64,000 bases of DNA from Geminicoccaceae bacterium (GCA_028279345.1 JANQNY010000027.1:1-64000), one strand, 5' to 3'; positions 9,988 through 18,837 are shown, numbered from the stretch's first letter. Notes: generated by a model from the sequence alone, not told the origin. Made by a program: numbers and translations.

Positions 9988-11506
9988 ACCAACAGCACGC
10001 CTTTACGACCTCGCCATCATCGGCGGCGGCGTAAATGGCTGCGGGATCGCGCGCGACGCCGCCGGACGTGGGCTGGACGTCGCGGTCTTCGAGCAGGGCG
10101 ACCTCGCTCAGGCGACCTCTTCCGCGTCGACCAAGCTCTTTCACGGCGGCCTGCGCTACCTCGAATACTACGAGTTCCGGCTCGTCCGCGAGGCGCTCAT
10201 CGAGCGCGAGGTGCTGCTGCGCGCGATGCCGCATATCTCCTGGCCGCTGCGCTTCATCCTGCCACACCGCAAGGGCATGCGACCGGCCTGGTTCCTGCGC
10301 CTCGGCCTCTTCATCTACGACCATCTGGGCGGGCGCGAGATCCTACCGCCAACCCGAACGATCGATCTCCGCACCGACCCGCTGGGGGCTCCGCTCGCCG
10401 ACGGCTTCGACAAGGGCTTCGAGTATTCCGACTGCTGGGTGGAGGACGCGCGGCTCGTCGTGCTCAACGCCCGGGACGCAGCGCGGCTCGGCGCTGACAT
10501 CCACCCGCACACGCGCTGCATTGCGGCGGAGCGTGACGGCGAGTTGTGGTCGGTCACCGTCGAAGACATGGTGAGCAGTGAGCAGCGCGTCGTTCGCGCA
10601 CGCGGTGTCGTCAATGCGGCTGGCCCCTGGGTCGACGAGGTGCTGACGCGGCGCCTGCGGCGCAACGCGCCCGCCCACATCCGGCTCGTGCGCGGCAGCC
10701 ACATCGTCACGCGCAAGCTCTTCGATCACGATCGCGCCTACATTTTCCAGACCAACGATCGCCGCATCGTCTTCGCCATTCCCTACGAGACCGACTTCAC
10801 GCTCGTCGGCACGACCGATCTGGAGCACCACGGCTCGCCAGCCGATGCCACGTGCACGCCGGAGGAAGCCGCCTACCTGCGCGATGCGGTCTCCGGGTAC
10901 TTCAAGAACCCGGTCACGCCCGACGACGTGGTCTGGAGCTACTCAGGCGTGCGGCCGCTCTACGACGACGGCGCGTCCTCGGCGACCGCAGCGACGCGCG
11001 ACTACGTCCTCGAAGTTGACGACATCGATGGCAAGTCGCCCGTGCTCAACGTGTTCGGCGGCAAGATCACGACCTATCGACGCTTGGCCGAGGCCGCGCT
11101 CGGCAAGCTCCAGCCCCACTATCCGACGATGCGCGCACCTTGGACCAAGGGCGCGCCGTTACCAGGCGGTGACTTCCCCTACGACGCGGCGCCGGCGCTC
11201 GCCGCCGAGTTCCGCCATCATCATCCGTTCCTCGACGAGGCGTGGTCGCTCAGGCTGGTGCATGCCTATGGCACCGACGCGCGCGAACTCCTGGGTGACG
11301 CGAAGGCGGAGGAGGATTTGGGCCGGCGTTTCGGGTGGAACCTGACCGAAGCGGAGGTCCGCTGGCTGATGACCAAGGAGTGGGCACGCGTCGCGGACGA
11401 TGTCCTGTGGCGGCGCAGCAAGCTCGGCCTGCGCCTAAGTCGAGACGAAGCGCAGGCGCTCGATGCGTGGATGCGCGAGCAGGAGCCAGCGCTCGCAGCC
11501 GAATGA
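9980..11506 (+). CDS. glpD: Aerobic glycerol-3-phosphate dehydrogenase
   Basis: FAD-dependent membrane-associated enzyme that oxidises glycerol-3-phosphate to dihydroxyacetone phosphate and passes electrons to quinone. The Rossmann FAD-binding motif is DLAIIGGGVNGCGIARDAAGR near the N-terminus, followed by the GlpD feature SSASTKLFHGGLRYLE. I use GTG 9980: GAGGGGG (9966-9972) lies at proper distance and the protein then begins a few residues before the Rossmann strand. The longer in-frame reading from 9908 would overlap glpR by 80 bp. Length is 508 residues, normal for the family. It is coupled to glpR by an 8-bp overlap. Confidence 0.9.
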   Translation: MTEPTARLYDLAIIGGGVNGCGIARDAAGRGLDVAVFEQGDLAQATSSASTKLFHGGLRYLEYYEFRLVREALIEREVLLRAMPHISWPLRFILPHRKGMRPAWFLRLGLFIYDHLGGREILPPTRTIDLRTDPLGAPLADGFDKGFEYSDCWVEDARLVVLNARDAARLGADIHPHTRCIAAERDGELWSVTVEDMVSSEQRVVRARGVVNAAGPWVDEVLTRRLRRNAPAHIRLVRGSHIVTRKLFDHDRAYIFQTNDRRIVFAIPYETDFTLVGTTDLEHHGSPADATCTPEEAAYLRDAVSGYFKNPVTPDDVVWSYSGVRPLYDDGASSATAATRDYVLEVDDIDGKSPVLNVFGGKITTYRRLAEAALGKLQPHYPTMRAPWTKGAPLPGGDFPYDAAPALAAEFRHHHPFLDEAWSLRLVHAYGTDARELLGDAKAEEDLGRRFGWNLTEAEVRWLMTKEWARVADDVLWRRSKLGLRLSRDEAQALDAWMREQEPALAAE

Positions 11507-11603
11507 GCGCGCAGCTTGGGGCGGGAATAGCGACGCTTGTGGTTGCGTCCATCGAAGCGCACATCCGCGGACGAAACCGCTACGCGACACTCGATCGAAA
11601 GAG

Positions 11604-12221
11604 ATGACCATGGCACAGCCTAGGGAAAACGCTCGCGCGCAGCTGCGTGAACGCGTCGCCGTCGTTCGTGCCCGAAGTAGCGAGAAGCTGGGCCAACTCT
11701 GGTGAGCCTTCCTCGTCCGTGGTGCACTGGCGGGTGTTTTGGCGTCGGTGCTACTGGTCTGGCCGAGCTGGAGTGTTGCCGTGCTGGTGACGGTCGTCGG
11801 CCTCTTTGCCCTGGTCGATGGCGCGACCGGCTGTGTCGCCGCTTGGCGCGCGCAGGAACGGGGGCCTACCTTCGGCCAGGCGTTGCTCGTTCTCGTGCTC
11901 GGCCTGATCCTTCTCCTCTGGCCGGGCGCGACTTTACGCACGCTGCTCATCCTGATCGGCCTCGTCGCCATCGTCACTGGTGCCGGCATAGTCTTCAACG
12001 CCAGGGCGGCGGCCCTCGCCGAGGACGATGGGACGCTGATGCGGAATGTGGGCATCGGCGTCGCGGTGGTCGGCCTCCTACTCACGCTCTGGCCGGGTTC
12101 CGGGGTCCTTACGGTCGCCTGGGTGCTGGCCGCGGCCCTATTCGCGCTAGCGGCGCTGTCGCTCTTCCTGGCCCGCCGCTTCAAACGCTTGCAGGCGCGG
12201 CCGGATACGGGCGAAGCGTGA
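11604..12221 (+). pseudogene. DUF308/HdeD-family membrane protein broken by one in-frame TGA
   Basis: Reading from ATG 11604 gives a charged N-terminal tail (MTMAQPRENARAQLRERVAV...) ending KLGQLW, then TGA at 11703-11705, then in the same frame AFLVRGALAGVLASVLLVWP and about six hydrophobic helices to a stop at 12221. Without the TGA the product would be 205 residues, the normal size of HdeD-like DUF308 proteins, with the break just where the first membrane helix begins. A TGG to TGA change at a likely Trp is the simplest explanation. Either the gene is disrupted, or a shorter product starts inside (TTG 11739), or there is a base error. HdeD-like proteins are linked to acid resistance in enterobacteria; the role here is unknown. 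Confidence 0.7.
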
Positions 12222-12644
12222 GCTTGCCGGGACAAGCTGCCGCTGTCTAATCCGGTGGCGGATCTTCAGCGGGGAAGTGCTGCAAAGCAGGCCTGTAGGC
12301 GGCAGCGAGTTGCGGAAACACGTTGCCGCAAACCAAGCCATTCCCGGGTCGGCACATCGGTCAACGATCGCATCTTGTTGCCGTCTCGCCACAATCACCC
12401 CAGGGGCAAACTCCGTTCGCGCGGTCGTGCTCCCCAGGCACGCGCTGTCCGGCACGAACGCCGGCGCGCTGGGCACGCAGCCTTGCCTGCAACTCGTGCG
12501 GACATGCGGCAGATGAGGAACTCTAAACGGAAGACGGCACATACTCGAATGTGCTTAACTTGAGATTAAATAAATTTCTGTTAGGAAAGGGGCCATGCTG
12601 CGTTAAGCTACAGCGTCTCCGGCGGCTTAGAGGGAGGTATAGTC
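12222..12644. other. Intergenic region with no recognised gene
   Basis: No convincing coding sequence on either strand. The last 80 bases turn AT-rich, with the stretch TTGAGATTAAATAAATTTC around 12560-12580, a plausible promoter area for the following secreted protein. GGGAGG at 12630-12635 is that gene's ribosome-binding site. Confidence 0.5.
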
Positions 12645-13274
12645 ATGCTGAGAGTTCTCGCGCTCGCGGGGGTCATTGGTCTCTTTTCGAGCTCCGCTTG
12701 GGCCGTCGCGCTCGTTCCCGGCGCTCCTGACAACTTCATCGACTTCGCCGCTCGAGGCGTGACGGACCAACCCAGCTTTACCTTCGATGTCGGCGACGGG
12801 AAGTCCGTCACCGCAACTGGCAGGGTGCTGAGGTTCCCAACGCTCGTTCGTCAGACTGCCTCGGGTCTCGGCGTAAATGGCGGTCGCTTCGACCCCGAGA
12901 AAGACGAAGTCGGCGTGTTGGAGGAACTCTATCTCGACTTCGATAGCACGTTCAACCTCAGCCACATTGTCATCGACGACTTGACGCAGAACTTCTTCAA
13001 GATTGACACCGGGGTCGTCAAGCTCATCAGAGATGGACACGTGCTGGAGACCGTGCGCTTCGATGCTCGGTCGGCAACCAACGAGATGCTGACGCTCGCA
13101 TTTGCGGAGGGCCGCTTGGTCGACCACCTTGCGTTCTACGTCCCCATCCACGCGCCGCTGAGCAACTTTGCAGTACGTGGCATCAGCGAGGTGCCTGTCC
13201 CCGCGGCTCTGCCGCTGCTTGCGACCGCGCTCGGCGGTCTCGCTTGGATGCGCCGGCGTCGGCAAGCCGCCTGA
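12645..13274 (+). CDS. Secreted protein with VPLPA/PEP-CTERM-type sorting tail
   Basis: A 209-residue protein of unknown function. An N-terminal signal peptide (MLRVLALAGVIGLFSSSAWA) is followed by a polar, probably all-beta body. The tripartite C-terminus is VPVPAALPLL, a hydrophobic stretch (ATALGGLAW), then RRRR. This is the VPLPA-CTERM variant of the PEP-CTERM signal recognised by exosortases, so the protein is probably anchored, cleaved and released with exopolysaccharide. GGGAGG lies 9 bases before ATG 12645. No exosortase gene is in the window. It is monocistronic. Confidence 0.75.
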   Translation: MLRVLALAGVIGLFSSSAWAVALVPGAPDNFIDFAARGVTDQPSFTFDVGDGKSVTATGRVLRFPTLVRQTASGLGVNGGRFDPEKDEVGVLEELYLDFDSTFNLSHIVIDDLTQNFFKIDTGVVKLIRDGHVLETVRFDARSATNEMLTLAFAEGRLVDHLAFYVPIHAPLSNFAVRGISEVPVPAALPLLATALGGLAWMRRRRQAA

Positions 13275-13369
13275 CCGCCGCGCGGTTGCGCACATATTGA
13301 GCAGGGGCGGCCTCCGGGCCACCCCTAGTTCTTTGCGCTCTCATAGTTTCGTTGAGGAGATCGGAACCC

Positions 13370-13443
13370 TGGCTGGGGGACCTGGATTCGAACCAGGACT
13401 AACCGGTCCAGAGCCGGTCGTTCTACCGTTAAACTATCCCCCA
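13370..13443 (-). tRNA. tRNA-Gln (anticodon CTG)
   Basis: On the minus strand a 74-base cloverleaf can be read. The acceptor arm is TGGGGGA pairing with TCCCCCA, the anticodon stem is ACCGG/CCGGT with loop CTCTGGA (anticodon CTG), and the T arm is CTGGTTCGAATCCAG. The discriminator is G, followed by an encoded CCA. It decodes CAG. It lies 11 bp downstream of tRNA-Ala on the same strand and is probably co-transcribed. Confidence 0.95.
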
Positions 13444-13454
13444 ACGCCGCGGGC

Positions 13455-13530
13455 TGGTGGAGCCGAGCGGGATCGAACCGCCGACCTCCTGAATGCCATT
13501 CAGGCGCTCTCCCAGCTGAGCTACGGCCCC
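13455..13530 (-). tRNA. tRNA-Ala (anticodon GGC)
   Basis: On the minus strand a 76-base cloverleaf. The acceptor begins GGGGCCG and pairs with CGGCTCC (one G-T pair), the D arm is GCTCAGCTGGGAGAGC, the anticodon stem CCTGA/TCAGG encloses loop ATGGCAT (anticodon GGC), the T arm contains GGTTCGATCC, and CCA is encoded. It precedes tRNA-Gln in the direction of transcription. Confidence 0.95.
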
Positions 13531-13600
13531 GCGCCCGCGGGCGGGCAGGACGGTTAGGCGATTTCGCCCGGCGGCGCAAGCAATGACGACGGGTCCGACC

Positions 13601-13930
13601 TCAGGTCGACTCGTCCTCGTCTTCCGGCCGCACGACGTCGACATCGGCCTCCTCGGCGAGTTCCTCCGCATCTTCATAGTCGGCGTCGTCGGCCGCCTCG
13701 TCGACGACGGCCTCCAAATCCTCCTCCGCTTCCTCGGTCGCGCTTTCTTCGGCGACCTCGGTCGCGGCAGCCGCGCGCGGCGCCGCGCGTGGGCGACGTG
13801 TGCGCTGGACCGCCTCGACTTCGAACGTGGCCCCACACGCCGGACACAGGATTGGCGCGCGATGAAAATCATAAAAGCGGGCACCGCAGGCTTGGCAAAC
13901 CCGCTTGCTGCCCCATTCCGGCTTGACCAA
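13601..13930 (-). CDS. FYDLN-acid family zinc-ribbon protein (TIGR02300)
   Basis: Small protein of 109 residues found in most alphaproteobacteria, function unknown. The start is taken as TTG 13930 with GAGGGG upstream, giving MVKPEWGSKRVC, which matches the usual family beginning. Two CxxC pairs (CQAC and CPAC) form a zinc ribbon around the signature GARFYDFHRAPILCP; the consensus is FYDLNR, so FYDFHR is a variant. The C-terminal half is highly acidic (runs of Glu, Asp and Ala). It is divergent from aroA across about 100 bp, the usual alphaproteobacterial arrangement. Confidence 0.85.
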   Translation of the reverse strand: MVKPEWGSKRVCQACGARFYDFHRAPILCPACGATFEVEAVQRTRRPRAAPRAAAATEVAEESATEEAEEDLEAVVDEAADDADYEDAEELAEEADVDVVRPEDEDEST

Positions 13931-14030
13931 GCTCGTGCACCCCTCGGCTCGGATTTCGCGCGGCGATTGCCACGTCCGTCGCCGACTGTCAAAACCATAG
14001 CGCGCCCCCGCGCCAAGCTTTCTGGACCTC

Positions 14031-15353
14031 ATGCGCCTCGTCAGCCACGCGTCCGGCCCGCTCAGAGGCCGTCTTGCCCTGCCGGGCGACAAGTCGATCT
14101 CGCATCGCGCCTTGATTCTCGGCGCGCTCGCCGTCGGACGCAGCACCATCCGCGGACTGCTTGACGGCGCCGATGTGCAGGCGACCTGGCGTGCGCTCGA
14201 AACGCTCGGTGTGCGCATCGGCCGCCAAGGTGACGCGGTCGTCGTCGACGGTGTCGGCCTGGGTGGTCTGCGCGAACCCGACGAGGCGCTCGATCTCGGT
14301 AATTCCGGGACGGGTGTGCGCCTGTTGATGGGACCGCTCGCGGCAGCGCCCTTCCCGACGGTGCTCACGGGCGATGCCTCGCTGCGCAGCCGACCCATGG
14401 GACGCGTCATCGACCCTTTGATGCAAATGGGCGCGCAGGCGATCGCGCGCACCGGCGCGCGGTTGCCGCTGACGATGATCGGGGCCGAGCGGCTGATGCC
14501 GATCCATCACACGAGCCAGTTCGCCTCGGCGCAGGTGAAGTCGGCCGTGCTGCTGGCAGGGCTGCATGCGCCGGGTCGAACCACCGTCACCGAGCCCACG
14601 CTTTCTCGCGACCACACAGAAAACATGCTCGCGGCGATGGGCGCCGAGCTTAGCCGCAGCGAGACGGCTAGTGGGGGTGTTACGGTCGGGGTCCGCGGCG
14701 AGCCCGTGCTGCACCCGCTGAACGTCGACGTGCCCGCCGATCCGTCCTCCGCCGCCTTTCCCTTGGCGGCCGCCCTGTTGGTGCCCGGCTCCGCGGTGAC
14801 GCTCGAGCGCGTCGGCCTAAACCCCACCCGCGTTGGCCTGCTCGACGTCCTTCGCCGTATGGGTGCGGAGATCGACGTCGTCGATGCGCGCCAGATGGGT
14901 GGCGAGCCGGTTGGTGACCTGCGGGTCGTGAGCAGCGCCCTGCGGGCGACCGAGGTGCCCGCGGCGACAGCGCCGGCGATGATCGACGAATACCCAATCC
15001 TCGCCGTGGTCGCGGCGCGCGCCTCGGGTCGCACGGTCATGCACGGGCTTGGGGAGCTGCGGGTGAAGGAGACGGATCGCCTCGCGGCAATGGCTCAGGG
15101 CCTCACTGCAGCGGGGATTGCCGTCGAGGAGGGGCCCGACTGGCTCGCGGTGACGGGTGACACCGAACGCGCCATTCCCGGCGGGATCGTCGTCGATGCC
15201 AATCACGACCACCGCATCGCGATGAGCTTCGCCGTTCTGGGGTTGGCAGCGGCACGGCCCATCGAGGTGCAGGGCGCCGAGACCATCGCCACGAGCTTCC
15301 CGTCCTTCGTCGATCGTATGCGAAGCTTCGGTGCCGAGCTGGAAGGCACATGA
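14031..15353 (+). CDS. aroA: 3-phosphoshikimate 1-carboxyvinyltransferase (EPSP synthase), class II type
   Basis: Sixth step of the shikimate pathway: shikimate-3-phosphate plus PEP gives EPSP. It is 440 residues long. All four class II (CP4-like) sequence signatures are present: PGDKSISHR, SAQVKSA, SRDHTE and NPTRVG, as well as LRVKETDRL. At the position where Agrobacterium CP4 has Ala100 this protein has Gly93 (GNSGTG), as in glyphosate-sensitive enzymes. Its end overlaps cmk by 4 bp (ATGA). It heads an aroA-cmk-rpsA series. Confidence 0.93.
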   Translation: MRLVSHASGPLRGRLALPGDKSISHRALILGALAVGRSTIRGLLDGADVQATWRALETLGVRIGRQGDAVVVDGVGLGGLREPDEALDLGNSGTGVRLLMGPLAAAPFPTVLTGDASLRSRPMGRVIDPLMQMGAQAIARTGARLPLTMIGAERLMPIHHTSQFASAQVKSAVLLAGLHAPGRTTVTEPTLSRDHTENMLAAMGAELSRSETASGGVTVGVRGEPVLHPLNVDVPADPSSAAFPLAAALLVPGSAVTLERVGLNPTRVGLLDVLRRMGAEIDVVDARQMGGEPVGDLRVVSSALRATEVPAATAPAMIDEYPILAVVAARASGRTVMHGLGELRVKETDRLAAMAQGLTAAGIAVEEGPDWLAVTGDTERAIPGGIVVDANHDHRIAMSFAVLGLAAARPIEVQGAETIATSFPSFVDRMRSFGAELEGT

Positions 15354-16036
15354 CGGTCCTGCCGCCGGACACGCCCTTCCCTATCGCCATCGACGGACCG
15401 GCAAGCTCCGGCAAGAGCTCGATCGGTGGCCGCGTCGCCCATGATCTCGGCGTGCCCTTTCTCGACACAGGCCTCCTCTACCGGGCGGTCGGTGTGGCCC
15501 TGCGCGACGATCGGCTAGACGACGTCGAGGCCGCCGTGGCGATCGCTCAAGACCTCGACACCAGGCGTCTCGACCCCGCCCGACTTGCCAGTGAGGCGGC
15601 GGGCGAACGGGCATCGCGGGTGGCGGTCATGGCGCCCGTACGGCAGGCCCTCCATCGGCTGCAGCGCGCGATCGCGTCCTCGCCCGGCGGTGCGGTGCTG
15701 GCCGGGCGTGACATCGGCAGCGCGATCGTGCCGGATGCGCCAGTGAAGATCTTCGTCACCGCGAGCGTCGACGTACGCGCGGAACGCCGACGGCGACAGT
15801 TGCTCACGCTGCACGAGACCGTTATACACAGCGACGTCTTGGCGGAGCTTCGCCGCCGCGACGTGCGCGATGCCACCCGGCGCACAGCACCATTGATGGT
15901 GCCGCCGGATGCGCTGCTCCTCGATACCACGCGTCTGGACTTCGAGGCCGCCGTCGCCGCCGTGCGGAGCTTCATTGACGAAAGAGCCGCGCGGGCCCTC
16001 CCGAAAAAGGGGCGCCGCGGCATTGGTGCAACCTGA
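15350..16036 (+). CDS. cmk: Cytidylate kinase
   Basis: Phosphorylates CMP and dCMP with ATP in the cytoplasm. The P-loop is IAIDGPASSGKSS near residue 12, and the CMP-binding and lid regions are recognisable (FLDTGLLYRAVG, AGRDIGSAIVPDAPVKIFVTAS). Length is 228 residues, within the family range. Its ATG overlaps the aroA stop. The order aroA-cmk-rpsA is widely conserved in proteobacteria. Confidence 0.92.
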   Translation: MTVLPPDTPFPIAIDGPASSGKSSIGGRVAHDLGVPFLDTGLLYRAVGVALRDDRLDDVEAAVAIAQDLDTRRLDPARLASEAAGERASRVAVMAPVRQALHRLQRAIASSPGGAVLAGRDIGSAIVPDAPVKIFVTASVDVRAERRRRQLLTLHETVIHSDVLAELRRRDVRDATRRTAPLMVPPDALLLDTTRLDFEAAVAAVRSFIDERAARALPKKGRRGIGAT

Positions 16037-16072
16037 ACCAGCGGACCCTCGGGCCCGCGCCGCGGAGACTGC

Positions 16073-17788
16073 ATGAGCGACACCACCCCCGCCGTTGAAG
16101 CGCCGGCGGTCGAGGATTTCGCCGCGATGCTCGACGAATCGTTGTCGGGCCGTGACAAGCTCGAGGGGACCGTGGTCCGGGGCACCGTCGTCTTGATCGA
16201 GAACGACGATGCCGTCGTCGATGTCGGCCTGAAGGCGGAAGGCAGGGTGCCGTTGCGCGAGTTCGCGCCACAGGGTCAGGTGCCGGAGGTGAATGTCGGC
16301 GATGTCGTCGAGGTTTACGTCGAACGCCTGGAGAACAAGGTCGGCGAAGCCGTGCTGTCGCGTGACAAGGCACGTCGCGAGGAGAGCTGGAACCGGCTGG
16401 AGAAGGCGTTCAACGCCCAAGACAAGGTCACGGGCCACATCTTCGGGCGCGTCAAGGGCGGCTTTGCCGTCGATCTTGGCGGCGCGGTCGCCTTTCTGCC
16501 TGGAAGCCAGGTCGACATTAGGCCCGTGCGCGATGTCTCCTACCTCTTGAACAAGCCCGAGCCGTTCCTGATCCTCAAGATGGATCGCCGCCGTGGCAAC
16601 ATCGTGGTGTCCCGCCGCTCGGTCCTGGAAGAGAGCCGGAAGGAGCAGCGCGACGAGCTCCTGCAGACCCTCAAGGAGGGCCAGGTTCTCGACGGCGTGG
16701 TCAAGAACATCACCGACTACGGCGCCTTCGTGGATCTCGGGGGCCTCGACGGGCTGTTGCACGTGACCGACATCTCGTGGCGCCGCGTGGCCCATCCAAC
16801 GGACGTTCTCGGCGTTGGTCAGCAGGTCAAGGTCCAGGTGATCCGCTTCAACCGCGAGACCCAGCGCATCTCGCTCGGCATGAAGCAGCTCGAGGCCGAT
16901 CCGTGGGAAGGCGTGAGCGCCAAGTACCCAATCGGCACGAAGTGGACGGGCCGCGTCACGAACATCACCGACTACGGAGCCTTCGTGGAACTCGAGCCCG
17001 GCGTCGAGGGGCTGGTTCATGTCTCCGAGATGAGCTGGACCAAGAAGAACGTGCACCCCGGCAAGATCGTTTCGACCAGCCAGGAGGTCGAGGTGATGGT
17101 GCTCGAGGTGGACGAGGAGAAGCGTCGCATCTCGCTGGGGCTCAAGCAGGTTCAGTCCAATCCGTGGGACGAGTTCCTGGAGCAGCATGCGGTGGGCTCG
17201 ACGCTCCAAGGCCAGATCAAGAACATCACCGAGTTCGGCCTGTTCGTCGGGCTCGGCGGCGACGTCGATGGGCTCGTGCACCTCTCGGACATTTCCTGGG
17301 AGGAAACCGGCGAGGAAGCGATCCAGCGCTTCAACGAGGGCGACACGGTCGACGTCATGGTGCTCGACGTCGATGTCGAGAAGGAACGGATCTCCCTCGG
17401 CATCAAGCAGCTCAGCGACGATCCTTTCAAGGAGGCGACCGCAGGCCTCACGCGCGGCGCGCGCGTCACTTGCACCGTCACCGGCGTTACGCCGGGCGGG
17501 CTCGAGATCGAGACGAACGGTGCCCCGGGCTTCATTCGCAAGAACGAGCTCGCGCGCGACCGCGGCGAGCAGCGACCGGACCGGTTCGCCGTCGGCGAGA
17601 AGGTCGACGCCATGGTCACCTCGCTGGATCGGAACACGCGCCGCGTCGTGCTGTCCATCAAGGCCATGGAGCTCGAGGACGAGAAGAAGGCCATGGCCGA
17701 CTTCGGCTCCGCCGATAGCGGCGCTTCGTTGGGCGACATCCTCGGCGCCGCCCTGCGCGAGAAGCAACGCACCGGCAACGACGGCTGA
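16073..17788 (+). CDS. rpsA: 30S ribosomal protein S1
   Basis: RNA-binding ribosomal protein that captures mRNA for initiation, 571 residues. Six S1 repeats are visible; repeats 3-5 share the near-identical core KNITDYGAFV / TNITDYGAFVELEPG / KNITEFGLFVGLGG, each followed by HV(T/S)(D/E)(I/M)SW-type segments. The C-terminal repeat is the most divergent. It follows cmk by 36 bp, and a 13-bp GC-rich hairpin starts 8 bp after its stop. Confidence 0.95.
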   Translation: MSDTTPAVEAPAVEDFAAMLDESLSGRDKLEGTVVRGTVVLIENDDAVVDVGLKAEGRVPLREFAPQGQVPEVNVGDVVEVYVERLENKVGEAVLSRDKARREESWNRLEKAFNAQDKVTGHIFGRVKGGFAVDLGGAVAFLPGSQVDIRPVRDVSYLLNKPEPFLILKMDRRRGNIVVSRRSVLEESRKEQRDELLQTLKEGQVLDGVVKNITDYGAFVDLGGLDGLLHVTDISWRRVAHPTDVLGVGQQVKVQVIRFNRETQRISLGMKQLEADPWEGVSAKYPIGTKWTGRVTNITDYGAFVELEPGVEGLVHVSEMSWTKKNVHPGKIVSTSQEVEVMVLEVDEEKRRISLGLKQVQSNPWDEFLEQHAVGSTLQGQIKNITEFGLFVGLGGDVDGLVHLSDISWEETGEEAIQRFNEGDTVDVMVLDVDVEKERISLGIKQLSDDPFKEATAGLTRGARVTCTVTGVTPGGLEIETNGAPGFIRKNELARDRGEQRPDRFAVGEKVDAMVTSLDRNTRRVVLSIKAMELEDEKKAMADFGSADSGASLGDILGAALREKQRTGNDG

Positions 17789-17795
17789 GATCGAT

Positions 17796-17827
17796 CGACG
17801 CCCGCGCCACCGTGGGCGCGGGCGTCG
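17796..17827 (+). terminator. Hairpin after rpsA
   Basis: A perfect 13-bp inverted repeat (17796-17808 with 17815-17827, arms CGACGCCCGCGCC / GGCGCGGGCGTCG) encloses a 6-base loop and begins 8 bp after the rpsA stop. There is no good T-run after it, so it may terminate weakly, act with Rho, or stabilise the 3' end. Confidence 0.55.
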
Positions 17828-18042
17828 CCAACGTCTTCGTCCCCCGCGCTGATGGCAGCTCCGTCAGATCGGCGCTGCCTTCCGCACGGCCTGCCCGCCG
17901 GCCTAGGCCACGGACCGCTTCAACCAAAGCTGAAGCAAGCGCAGAAAAAGATCGCACGTCAACGACTTAGCGTCGGACCGTCCTTGACCGTGTGAACATC
18001 GTCTGGCACCTGCAGGTGGCATCGTCGCCGGAGCAGCCCAAG

Positions 18043-18324
18043 TTGACGAAGTCCGATCTGATCAAGCGCTTGGCGGAAGCCAACCCCCATCTTCAGTTGC
18101 GCGACGTCGAACGTATCGTCGCCACCGTCTTCGACGAGATCACGGAGGCGCTCGCCCGCGGCGATCGGGTCGAGCTGCGTGGGTTTGGCGCGTTCTCCGT
18201 GCGTCAGCGGGCGGCACGGGTCGGACGCAACCCGCGCACCGGCGAAGACGTGGCAATCCCCGACAAGGTTGTGCCGCACTTCAAGACCGGTAAGGATTTG
18301 CGCGAGCTCTTGAATAGCGAGTAG
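18043..18324 (+). CDS. ihfB: Integration host factor subunit beta
   Basis: DNA-bending nucleoid protein of the HU/IHF family, 93 residues with the chosen TTG start. GGAG at 18030-18033 sits 9 bases before TTG 18043, and the protein then begins [12 protein letters not shown], the normal family N-terminus. Upstream in-frame starts would add a non-homologous tail. The DNA-binding arm region carries [13 protein letters not shown], and the end [12 protein letters not shown] is typical of IhfB. The order rpsA-ihfB-lapA is a common proteobacterial arrangement. Confidence 0.9.
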   Translation: MTKSDLIKRLAEANPHLQLRDVERIVATVFDEITEALARGDRVELRGFGAFSVRQRAARVGRNPRTGEDVAIPDKVVPHFKTGKDLRELLNSE

Positions 18325-18358
18325 CCGCAGCGCGCTCCCTAGGGAAGGACAGCAGCAG

Positions 18359-18787
18359 ATGATGCGCCTGATCCGTCTTCTGATCGCCGCCGTGGCGGCC
18401 GTCTATCTCATCGTGTTCGCGGTGCAAAATCGCGACGTCGTGGACGTGGTGGTCTGGCCACATACGAGCTTCGCGGCCCTCTCGTTGCCGGTTTGGGGTG
18501 TGCTGCTCAGCGGGATCGTCATCGGCATCGTCCTGGCGGCAATCGCCGTCTGGCTCGGCGGCTGGCGCTGGCGTTCGCGGGCAGCCGCCGCGCACCGGAC
18601 GCTGCGCTCGCAGGAGCGGCGCCAGGAGGCCGCCGAGCGGCGCGAAGAGTACGCCGCAGCCCAGCGCGCCGCCGAAAGGCGCAAGGCCGCGGAGCTGGAA
18701 AAGAAGCGCACGCCGGCGCTCGCGGCTCCATCCGCGCAGGCGCCCGCTACCGGTTCGCTCGTGCTGCCGTCACAGAACCAAGCCTGA
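18359..18787 (+). CDS. lapA: LapA-domain membrane protein
   Basis: A 142-residue protein with two N-terminal transmembrane helices (about residues 4-22 and 42-65) separated by the LapA-type segment FAVQNRDVVDVVVWP. A cytoplasmic charged coiled-coil-like helix rich in Arg, Glu and Ala follows. Known LapA of E. coli works with LapB in lipopolysaccharide assembly control; that role is not shown here. AAGGA precedes the double ATG (18359/18362). It lies 34 bp after ihfB and is probably co-transcribed. Confidence 0.75.
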   Translation: MMRLIRLLIAAVAAVYLIVFAVQNRDVVDVVVWPHTSFAALSLPVWGVLLSGIVIGIVLAAIAVWLGGWRWRSRAAAAHRTLRSQERRQEAAERREEYAAAQRAAERRKAAELEKKRTPALAAPSAQAPATGSLVLPSQNQA

Positions 18788-18837
18788 TCCGGGGCCGGAG
18801 CGCGCGCCCCGGCCCCCAAGCGACCAGGGTTGCCCGC

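Noticed and set aside
11703-11705. TGA in the DUF308 gene as selenocysteine codon
   Set aside because: No recognisable SECIS-like hairpin directly after it, DUF308 proteins are not selenoproteins, and Trp is the expected residue.
15515-17767. Very long minus-strand open frame opposite cmk and rpsA
   Set aside because: It mirrors rpsA on the other strand; in GC-rich DNA the opposite strand of a real gene often stays open. Its product has the His/Glu/Asp/Leu-rich look of a shadow and no known motif.
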